DNA of 41,271 nt. It comes from Actinomortierella ambigua (Eukaryota; Mortierellomycota; Mortierellomycetes; Mortierellales; Mortierellaceae). A program made the position numbers and the translations under genes. Under the pieces are notes generated by a model. It saw only the letters and a program-made list of their open reading frames with translations, was not told the origin of the DNA and searched no databases. The stretch covers positions 1,972 to 43,242 of the forward strand of contig JAAAJB010000292.1 of assembly GCA_016098155.1 (NCBI GenBank). Direction: 5' to 3'. Shown here piece by piece: positions 33,721 to 41,271 of the stretch. The stretch's first letter is position 1. Each line of letters opens with the position of its first letter.

Positions 33721-35529
33721 ATGGTGGTTAAGGACATCAAGCTCCAATCCATTTCAGCCCCTATCCCAGTTCCTGGCACGCAGCAGGAGCCAACCACGCC
33801 TAGCGCAGCGGCCCTCTGTGCAGTAGGCAGCACGACGATCATACATATCTCCTCCAACGGCGGTGGCCACCACGACTCGACAATGCCCACTACTACCACA
33901 ACGGTCTCATCCATGACGGCCGGTAAAGCGACGCTCAGCAACGGTGCTAGCAGCGTGGGGAGCAACGGGTCCGGAGTGAGTGGTGGTGGGCATGTTAGTC
34001 ATAGCACCAGCGCCAACTCATCGACGGTGGTTTCGACGTCGCGCGCTGCTGGCACATCAGCGAACCAGGGTGGACAACAAGGCAACAACCATAATAATAA
34101 TCACAATAGCAACCACCATTCGCAACAACAGCAACAGGGCCTTCGTCGGTTCACCAGCATTGGGTCCAAGAGGCTCTCGAACGAGAACCTGACATTACGA
34201 GCCAAGGTAGCGGAACTGGAGCGCTATCTGACGGGGCTCAAAGAGGAGCTGATTCTGGCGCACCGTCAAATCCATGCCAAGGCACAGCAGTCCAAGGCCC
34301 AGGAAGAGCGCAAGTCGCTCGAGATTCATGAGCTGGGTCAGCATATCCAGCGCTGCGAGTTTGATCTGCTGGCCAAGACCGCCGAGTGCGAGACACTGCA
34401 ACGCAAGCTCCAGTACCAGACCAAGGACCACATGACCAAGCTCAAGCAGATCGACATGCTCGAGACCGAGATTATGGACTTTCGTCGAATCTCGCTCAGC
34501 GGGCCCAGCAAACCCATGGGCAGTGGTGGCGGAGGGCCAGGAGGAGGAGGAGGTCAGCCAGGCGCTACCGCGTCTTTGACGTCGCCCTCTTCCTCCCCCT
34601 CTGTTGGACCAGGAAACTTGGCCATCCCCGGCTCCGGTGGGACCAGTGTCGGCGACGAGACAAGTGGTGATGACGGCTTGGAGAGTGTGCGGTCCTCGGC
34701 GTGTCTGGAAGCACACCGTGCATCCTCGCTCTACGAGGGCACGCACGAGCAGCTCCGGCTGTTGAAGGACGAGAGCCTGCGCAAGGACAAGATGGTTGAA
34801 GAGCTGATGGACAAGATTGACCGTTTGAGTGCCAAAGTGCTCAAGCTGGAGCGCGAGAAGGCGCAACTAGAGCAGCAGCAACAGCAACAGCAACCAGGGC
34901 GGCACAAGGAAGGGGACAAGAAGGAGAACCTAGGGGAGCAGCCAGCGACCTTTGCGCGACTGATGGCACCCATCACAGCTGAGGATATGATGTCCACGAC
35001 GATGCCGGGTTATTCGCCCCACGACCTGTCGGCGCTCGATACCTCTGTCGCCACTCTTTCTGGATCGGCAATGGAGGGCGGCTTCATCTCGGGGCCAACG
35101 TCGGCGGGTTCGTTGCGCCTGGCACCCTCAAGGCTGATGGTGACGACGGCGGCGACACTGTCGGTCAATAGCGTCGGGTACGACTGGGCAGCAGAGCATC
35201 CCAAGCTGCTGTCCAAGTACCAAGCTCTGCAGCGCAACTATGTTGAGGTCATGGAGTATCTGCAGATGATCGAGAACGAGAACAAAGAGCTCAAGGTGCA
35301 GATTCTGGACGTGGGCCTGCTCGATATTACCGAGCTTCCGTCATCGTCGTCGTCCTCGATGGCATCGTCAGCAGCGGCAGCGACATGCTTTGCCACAGGC
35401 GTCATGCCTGATTCTCCCATTGCGTCGCCATCGTCTTCACCATCGACCAGCCGTGCCCCCACTGTCCCGGGCAAGTCACCACAGCGCTTCTCGAAAGATG
35501 GCCGATACTCTCCTGTGGCTGTGCTGTAA
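33721..35529 (+). CDS. unknown coiled-coil protein, low-complexity rich
   Basis: A single open frame of 602 codons from the ATG at 33721 (accATGG). I do not recognise the family. Residues 1-140 are Ser/Thr/Gly/Asn/Gln-rich and likely disordered. LRRFTSIGSKRLSNENLTLR leads into a long coiled coil at about 155-258 (KVAELERYLTGLKEEL, IHAKAQQSKAQEERKSLEIH, LLAKTAECETLQRKL). A Gly/Pro/Ser linker follows, then a second coiled coil at about 335-390 (EGTHEQLRLLKDE, DKIDRLSAKVLKLEREK) with a poly-Gln run. A third helix at about 493-535 (HPKLLSKYQALQRNYVEVME, YLQMIENENKELKV) is well formed and may be the most conserved part. The tail is Ser-rich with SP sites. No membrane segment or enzyme motif is seen. 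A scaffold or cytoskeletal role is only a guess. Confidence 0.7.
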   Translation: MVVKDIKLQSISAPIPVPGTQQEPTTPSAAALCAVGSTTIIHISSNGGGHHDSTMPTTTTTVSSMTAGKATLSNGASSVGSNGSGVSGGGHVSHSTSANSSTVVSTSRAAGTSANQGGQQGNNHNNNHNSNHHSQQQQQGLRRFTSIGSKRLSNENLTLRAKVAELERYLTGLKEELILAHRQIHAKAQQSKAQEERKSLEIHELGQHIQRCEFDLLAKTAECETLQRKLQYQTKDHMTKLKQIDMLETEIMDFRRISLSGPSKPMGSGGGGPGGGGGQPGATASLTSPSSSPSVGPGNLAIPGSGGTSVGDETSGDDGLESVRSSACLEAHRASSLYEGTHEQLRLLKDESLRKDKMVEELMDKIDRLSAKVLKLEREKAQLEQQQQQQQPGRHKEGDKKENLGEQPATFARLMAPITAEDMMSTTMPGYSPHDLSALDTSVATLSGSAMEGGFISGPTSAGSLRLAPSRLMVTTAATLSVNSVGYDWAAEHPKLLSKYQALQRNYVEVMEYLQMIENENKELKVQILDVGLLDITELPSSSSSSMASSAAAATCFATGVMPDSPIASPSSSPSTSRAPTVPGKSPQRFSKDGRYSPVAVL

Positions 35530-35971
35530 AAAAAGGCACAGGTGGATAGACGATAAAAGGGGGGGGGAAGTGGAGGGAGGGAGGATAGACCCACTGTGCA
35601 TGCATTCAAAAAGAAAATTGGATTACAGATACCCTCTTCCTCTTTCTGTCTGATTTGAGAATAAAAAAAAAAGCAGGATCTTGTATCTCTTCACGACGAT
35701 GGCGCCGATTTTCGTGGCCCTTTGCCTCGCCTTTCCAAAAGAGAAGATCGGCACGTTTTCTCGAAATGGCAATTTTGCGCCCGCACCCCCTCTCACATAG
35801 ACACACACACTGCCAGCTATCCCGTGTTTTTCGCCCAATGCAATTCATTCCCAAACACACTTGCTTTCCCATTTGCCATTAAGGAATCCGTTTGTTCATT
35901 CACCTCCTTGCTTTTTTTTTTCCATTGACTAAAAAGCCGGCTCCCATTTCCTTGCTTGTTCTTTTTTTGCC
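35530..35971. other. intergenic region upstream of the ABC transporter gene
   Basis: 442 bp between the coiled-coil stop and the ABC transporter ATG, with the polyadenylation signal at 35660-35665 and a T-run near 35913. No gene is seen. Confidence 0.45.
35660..35665 (+). promoter_or_regulatory. polyadenylation signal AATAAA of the coiled-coil gene
   Basis: AATAAA followed by an A-run, 131 nt after the stop codon at 35529. Confidence 0.45.
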
Positions 35972-37583
35972 ATGACACAGCAAGGACTGCTGCTGGCGGT
36001 GGTGCGCCAGTGGCCGCATCCCCGTCGTCCTCTCTCACACCGGTTGAGCGAGAATCTATCGCCCCTGGGACGAGGACAAAGAGGACAAAGAGGAGGCACA
36101 CGCCTGTATGCCACTGGCACCAGAACCAGTGCTCTCCCGTCGGCGACATGCACACGCAGCCGCGGATCACGAGCCGCCGCTGCTGCTGCTGCTGCTGCCG
36201 CCAACGCCATCCCGCCCCCCTTGATCCGTTCCGAGATGCGCCAGATCAGTCACTGTGCATCCTCGTCCTCTTCATCGTCATACAAGAGCCATGCCTCGTC
36301 CATGTCGCCCTGGACACGACCGCGATCGGATCCGCCTGTGGTGGGTGGTGGCACTGGTGGCGGCGGCGGAGCCGGGGCCGGGGTCGGATCGGATCGACCG
36401 CTGCGCAGATGGTTGTCCACCAAGCTATCGTCGTTGTCGTCGTCTTCCCCTTCCATGCAGCATCATCAACGCCGATCTACCTTGTCTGCCACCGTCTGTA
36501 CTACAACAACAACAACAGCAGCAGCATCGCCCTCTTTCTTGCTTTTACAGCAGAAGCCACCCCGCTGCGCAATCTTCCTATCACCGTGGTCACCACCCAA
36601 ACCCACCCTCGCGCGTCTTTTTGGCACCCAACCTTATGTCGCCAGTAGTAGTATCAGCAGCAGCTACCGTGGACGCGCTCCCCTGACGGTCACGATAACA
36701 CGGTCCAAGGCGTTGCTCCCTTCTCCTGCTGCTATATTACGTGCACGGACGTTCCATACATCACGGACGAGCAGGTTTAAGATGCCGGGAGGTGCGTCGT
36801 CGTCAGCGCCCGAGTATGATGAAGGGGCAAAGAAGGCTTCACAGCATGTGTGGCGGGATTCGATGAGGTTGATGTCACTGGCGCGACCTGAGGCAAAGAT
36901 GCTCGGTGTGGGCGTGGCGTTGCTCGTGTTGTCGTCTGGTATTGCGATGGTAAGTGTGACAAGAACAAAAAAAAATGGTGTGAGAGGGATGGATGCCCTC
37001 CAAAAAAAAAAAAAAAAAAAAAGGGAGTGGGGGTACTTCAAATCGAAATCTAATACTTTCTTTGTCTTACTATCACTTGTCGGGGGTGGGGTGCCAAAGA
37101 CGGTTCCGTTCGCCATGGGCAAGATCATTGACATTGTGACGCATCCGACGGAGCGTCTCGAGTCTTATGGGTTGACGCTCCCACAAATGTTCTTAGGGCT
37201 AACAGGAGTCTTTGTGGTTGGCTCGTTAGCCAATGCTGGAAGGATGATGATCATGCGAATCAGCGGAGAGCGGATCGTTGTGCGGTTGCGACAACGGCTG
37301 TTTGAATCGATTTCGAAGCAGGATATTGCGTTCTTCGATGCCAACAAGACGGGTGACTTGATTTCGCGTTTGTCGCTAGACACAAACGTCGTTGGCAAGT
37401 CACTCACGTTTAATATTGCGGATGGCCTCCGATCCGTCATCATGGCAACCTCAGGCGTCACCATGATGACCTACGTGAGCCCCCAATTGACGTAAGTGGG
37501 AAAGAACTTGGGTGACTTGGCGTACACTGCGATATGGTTGTCTTGTCTCTCACGCGTTAGGAACTGGCTTGGCTAACGCTTTT

Positions 37584-37615
<32 letters not shown>

Positions 37616-39441
37616 TTCATGTAGAGCCATTATGATGTGCATTGTACCACCAGTGGCGATTGGTGCAGTTTACTACGGCCGTTATGTCAAGGTACGACTA
37701 ACCGGACTAAATTTTCTCACGGGGATACAGTTTGATGTCACTGTATCAGTCTCACGATCTCTGTTCTCATATTTCTCGTACTCTACTTCCCCACTCCACA
37801 GAGTCTTAGTAAACAAACACAGGAAGCACTCGGCGAGATCACCAAGGTGGCCGAGGAGCGGATCGGAAACATTCGCACAGTGAGGGCGTTTGCAAAGGAG
37901 GATGATGAGCTTCAGCGATATTCGCTCCGCGTTCAGGATGTATTTGCACTGGCTAAGAAGGAGGCTCTTGCTAGCGCAGCATTCTTCAGCATGGCTGGCT
38001 TTTCGGGCAACATGACTATCTTGGCCATCCTGTACAGCGGTGGCTCTATGGTCATGGATGGTGCTCTATCTGTCGGTGAGCTCACGAGCCATCTCATGTA
38101 CACGCTCTATGTCGGATCGTCTCTCGCTGGTAAACGAATGGTCGCGGATCCAGTTGATGATATAGCATGTTGTGTACATCGCCTTGGCACTCACTCTCTC
38201 GCCGTCTATTGATTTCCACTTGATTAGGATTGACTTCTTTCTATTCGGAGATTATGAAGGGTATTGGCGCAGGAAGCCGTCTCTTTGATCTTTTGGATAA
38301 GAAGCCAATGATCGCACTCACGGGTATGACCAACTCCACCGTCCACTCTAATCCCTTGATTCGCATACATGCCGGAGAATCTCTAGTTTCTCACCACTTT
38401 TCACCTTCCCGTGTTCCTCTTCTCTCTCTTGGACTAGGCGGTAAGAGGCTAGGAAAACTGACCGGAGAGATCAAATTTGACAATGTGGTGTTCACCTACC
38501 CAACTCGGAAGACGACCCCCATCTTTGATGCCATCTCCTTCGACATCCAGGCTGGTGAAGTGGTGGCGATTTGTGGGCAGAGCGGTATTGGTAAATCGAC
38601 ATGTGGGTCATTGCTCCTACGCTTCTATGACCCAGACGCTGGAAGGATTCTGATCAACGGTGACACGGATCTGCGGGACCTGGATGTGCGGTGGTGGCGC
38701 GATCAGATCGGATTGGTCAGCCAAGAGCCTGTTCTGTTTAGCGGCACCGTCTTTGAGAACATCACGTATGGTGTACCAGACGCGACAATGGAGCAGGTTC
38801 AAGAGGTGGCGGCCAAGGCCAACTGTGGGTTCATTGAAGACTTTCCGGACAGGTTTGAGACCATGGTGGGCGAGCGTGGTATCTCGCTCAGTGGAGGTCA
38901 AAAGCAGCGCATTTCGATTGCGCGGGCATTACTGAAGAACCCGCAGATCCTGGTCTTGGACGAGGCGACCTCGGCACTGGACAGTCATTCGGAGCAGCTT
39001 GTTCAAGGTACGTAGGATGAAATGATATATTATTGATTTGTTGCTTGCTGAAGGTGAGAGAGGAGGGACTGCTTCTTTAGTGTATCAGTGCCGCATACTT
39101 AACGGATACCGCTTCTCCGAAACCTCATTTTTCAACAGAGGCCTTGGATAGACTGATGGAGGGTAGAACGGTTCTCACCATCGCTCATCGTGAGTCGACG
39201 ATTCGCGGAGCCTCCAAGGTGATTTGTCTGGGTAAGTTTTGCAAGTGATGTGGCTGCACCCACTCTCTGGACGCTGATTGTATGTTTCCCACGCGCTATC
39301 CGATTTTGACATACCGTTCTTTTTTTTTTTTTTTTTTTTCAAACAGAGGCTGGTAAAGTCGCGGAAATTGGCACCTATGACGAGTTGATGCAAAGTAAAA
39401 AAGGCGTCTTTAGAGAACTCATGAAGAAACGGGACCTTTAG
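35972..39441 (+). CDS. MDL1: mitochondrial ABC half-transporter, ABCB10/Mdl1 type
   Basis: Eight exons: 35972-36949, 37100-37491, 37625-37691, 37802-38129, 38228-38323, 38438-39007, 39139-39231 and 39347-39441, giving 872 aa. The type I exporter membrane domain spans about 300-620 (PFAMGKIIDIVTHPTE, FFDANKTGDLISRLSLDTNV, VAEERIGNIRTVRAFAKED, SFYSEIMKGIGAGSRLFDLL). The nucleotide-binding domain has FDNVVFTYPTR, Walker A GQSGIGKST at about 667, Q-loop LVSQEPVLFSGT, signature LSGGQ at about 771, Walker B ILVLDEAT at about 795 and switch His at about 827 in IAHREST (usually IAHRLST). Yeast Mdl1 and animal ABCB10 are inner-membrane exporters. The N-terminus is Arg/Ser-rich without acidic residues at first (LLLAVVRQWPHPRRPLSHRL), as in mitochondrial presequences, but about 300 residues of poly-Ala, Ser, Gly and Thr precede the transporter, so a downstream start (for example the Met at 36782) is possible. 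Confidence 0.9.
37002..37022 (+). repeat. A21 homopolymer in ABC transporter intron 1
   Basis: Twenty-one consecutive A inside the first intron, upstream of the exon 2 acceptor at 37098-37099. Confidence 0.9.
37580..37605 (+). repeat. T26 plus (GT)5 in ABC transporter intron 2
   Basis: Twenty-six T then GTGTGTGTGT, ending just before the exon 3 acceptor. A similar T20 run lies at 39320-39339 before exon 8. Both serve as extreme polypyrimidine tracts. Confidence 0.9.
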
Positions 39442-39787
39442 ATATTATTCAAATAACACATGTGTAGCAAGAAGACAGGAAACTCGTTATGCTCGACTGT
39501 GTGCATGCGGCTTCGTAAGGCATTCAACGCTGTTCCGGACTCCACAGTTGTAATCCTCGAGGAGAGGTCTGCACAAGCTAAAAAAATCACTTTGGATCCG
39601 CCTTTCAGGAATTCCATCGTCTATCAGCAGTCCTTGAAGAAACAACCGGAGGGATGTTGTGCAACTGCGCGACGAACAAATTCGGCATCACATGGACAGC
39701 CAAAATTTGTGATACAAATATCGCACTTCTCCATCTATTGTCGTCTCTCATCACTCCATTCAACATTCATTCATTCACGTCGGAGTA
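39442..39787. other. intergenic region, ABC transporter / DJ-1-like gene
   Basis: 346 bp between a stop and the next ATG on the same strand. No gene, TATA box or clear regulatory motif is seen. Confidence 0.4.
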
Positions 39788-40700
39788 ATGTCCTCCCCTG
39801 TCCGTCCTCTGCCCCCTCTCCCCGCCGGCAAGCTGCGCCTAGGCACGCTTGTGTTTGACAACGTAGATCTGTTGGACATCATGGGACCGATGCGAATCTT
39901 TGGTGAACAGCGGAACAAACTCGACGTGGAAGTTTACTTTGTTGGAGCCGTGTCGGACGACTTTGTCACGTCTTCCCAGACTGTACGTGTGAAGCCAGAC
40001 TACTCGCTCGACAATGCGCCACACCTGGACTTCTTTTTGATCCCAGGTGGCCTTGGCACCCGCACCATGGTCCTTGACCAGGCATTGATGGCCAAGATCA
40101 AGAAGCGTGCCGAGGAGGCCACTTACACGCTCACTGTCTGCACAGGTGCCGGTGTCCTTGCTGCCACAGGGCTGGCCGATGGCTACCGCATGACGACCAA
40201 CAAGCTGGCGTTTGCTTGGCCGGAGAGCGTAGGTAAGTGTCGTGATCGACTTTTACATCCCTTCCCCCTCTCTCATCTGCACGCCTTTTACAATCGCGCG
40301 CCTTACTCTTATGGCCTTGAGGGGAAAAAGTATTTGAGAAGTCTGACCTGTTGTATCGTTGCGTGCTACTTTTCTTCGTCTTTAAGGCCCTAATGTTCAT
40401 TGGATCAAGAAGGCTCGCTTTGTTCAGGATGGCAAGTACGTCTCGTCCTCGGGCGTCTCTGCTGGTAAGAACTTTGTGTGCGTGTATGTAAGAATTCCAC
40501 CCACACTGCTTGGTTGTATAGAATTGAGGCACTCACTGTTTATAAAAAAAAATCATATTGCACTAGGCATGGACATGTCCCTGCATGTCACATCGCAGTT
40601 GGCCAGCGAGGAGAACGCTCAGGAAATTGCAGACTATATTGAATACACTTGGCACAAAGATGGAAACGATGACCCCTTCTACAAGGTGCACATGGCATAA
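39788..40700 (+). CDS. DJ-1/PfpI (class I glutamine amidotransferase-like) family protein
   Basis: Three exons, 39788-40232, 40387-40464 and 40567-40700, give 218 aa, the normal size of a one-domain member. The opening KLRLGTLVFDNVDLLDIMGP, the strand FFLIPGGLGTR and the nucleophile elbow TLTVCTGAGVLAATG with Cys118 define the fold. NVHWIKKARFVQDGKYVSSSGVSAGMDMSLHV is the C-terminal core. The sequence pattern (DLLDIMGP..IF, PGG.G, CTGA, W....ARF..DGK..SS.GVSAG.D) is that of the isonitrile hydratase-like and AraC-regulator-associated branch, not of glyoxalase-type DJ-1. No DNA-binding domain is attached. The reaction and substrate are unknown. The intron 2 donor at 40465 and acceptor at 40566 preserve SAGMDMS. 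It converges on the partial gene at the window edge. Confidence 0.88.
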
Positions 40701-41173
40701 ATGGCTCCGTTACTACCTATACCCTCAAACTCGACACATATGCCAAATAAATAAACGAAAGCCGTCAATTGCATTCAAATTGGCGGATGACTTTATGTCC
40801 CTTCGCCCAGAGGCTGCCCTACCCTTGAAACACTGATTGTATTGGCAAAGGGCACCTGTTGCTTGGATATGGAGCTCTGGAAAGATCATAGCCTGAACTA
40901 CCTGTGCATGCTGCTAAAGGCGACATCTCTGCAGAACGCTAACATGTACCTGTGCGATACAATAGGATGAGCTTATTGCTTATTTGGTAGAGATGCCAGC
41001 TCAACGACGTGTTTCTGTATTTTTTTCCTCATTTTGATATAGGTGGCAGAAGGTTATTCAGAAATACACTCGGAGGCTGCCAAGATGAAGAGCATTGCGC
41101 TTATATTTATGGTACAGATATTACTAGAATAATGGTATTGTTGTTGGGAGTGAACATAGACTACGAATATGGT
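40701..41173. other. convergent 3' flanks at the right end
   Basis: 473 bp between the stop of the DJ-1-like gene and the stop of the minus-strand gene at the edge. It contains the polyadenylation signals above and AT-rich sequence, with no further gene seen. Confidence 0.4.
40746..40755 (+). promoter_or_regulatory. overlapping polyadenylation signals AATAAATAAA
   Basis: Two overlapping AATAAA hexamers 46 nt after the DJ-1-like stop codon. Confidence 0.55.
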
Positions 41174-41271
41174 TCAGTTGGTCAGAGTCACCTTCTGGCC
41201 AACAACGGACGAATCGCCAGTCCGGATCACCTCCTCGTAGATCCATTCGCCAACATCGGCGCGGTGGACTG
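41174..41271 (-). CDS. C-terminal end of a probable NAD(P)-binding (NmrA/SDR-like) protein, partial
   Basis: On the minus strand the open frame enters from the window edge, reads HRADVGEWIYEEVIRTGD then SSVVGQKVTLTN, and stops at 41174-41176. The pattern RADVG.W.......S....GQKVTLT is like the end of atypical short-chain dehydrogenase/NmrA-like Rossmann proteins (commonly ISRADVADFML...GKTV). Only about 32 codons are visible, so the family call is tentative and the start lies outside the window. Confidence 0.5.
   Translation of the reverse strand, partial: VHRADVGEWIYEEVIRTGDSSVVGQKVTLTN

Noticed and set aside
34195..34866. 223-codon open frame on the minus strand
   Set aside because: Shadow of the coiled-coil gene on the plus strand; composition follows its codons.

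Overview
This is a eukaryotic, fungal chromosome window. Almost every gene is broken by short spliceosomal introns (GT-AG, often GTATGG, GTAAGT or GTATGT donors), there are no operons, intergenic DNA is rich in CT/GA microsatellites and homopolymer runs, and the proteins include fungal-type Ysh1, Erj5, Prp28, Pex11, a Sng1-like membrane protein and an Mdl1/ABCB10-type mitochondrial ABC transporter. A TRAF-like RING protein, long Ser/Gln/His/Gly-rich tracts and the gene style suggest an early-diverging fungus, most likely Mucoromycota (Mortierella-like). That placement is inference; no marker gene here proves it.

Layout. 1-1897: no gene seen. 1898-5003: two minus-strand genes, a NIP30/FAM192A-type protein and a Sng1/DUF3533-like membrane protein. 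5679-8312: spliceosomal DEAD-box helicase Prp28 (+). 8652-9975: ER J-protein Erj5 (-). 10144-13314: pre-mRNA 3'-end endonuclease Ysh1/CPSF73 (+). 13560-15304: peroxin Pex11-like (+), with a 774-bp intron holding a foldable element. 15491-16318: an unrecognised 225-aa protein with a SUMO-interaction-like motif (-). 16420-18587: RING/TRAF zinc-finger protein (+). 18835-22092: large F-box/LRR protein whose F-box is split by a low-complexity insert (-). 22093-24884: gene-free, low-complexity DNA. 24885-27140: short anillin-like PH protein (+). 28033-31922: SERCA-type Ca2+-ATPase (+). 31923-33720: gene-free. 33721-35529: unknown coiled-coil protein (+). 35972-39441: mitochondrial ABC half-transporter (+). 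39788-40700: DJ-1/PfpI-like protein (+). 41174-41271: C-terminal end of a probable NAD(P)-binding protein (-), cut by the window edge.

The genes do not form one pathway. They are mainly housekeeping functions: RNA processing (Prp28, Ysh1), ER folding and calcium (Erj5, SERCA), organelles (Pex11, the ABC transporter), ubiquitin signalling (RING/TRAF, F-box) and cytokinesis (anillin-like). Three divergent pairs share intergenic promoters of about 675, 168 and 101 bp. The shortest contains a TCACGTGA palindrome.

Exon boundaries were worked out by hand from splice consensus, reading phase and family conservation. No transcript or database evidence was available. I found no mobile element, CRISPR array, tRNA or rRNA gene, and no gene cluster that looks like a dedicated undescribed system. 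The best leads are the Pex11 intronic fold, the SIM protein with its tiny divergent promoter, and the split F-box.
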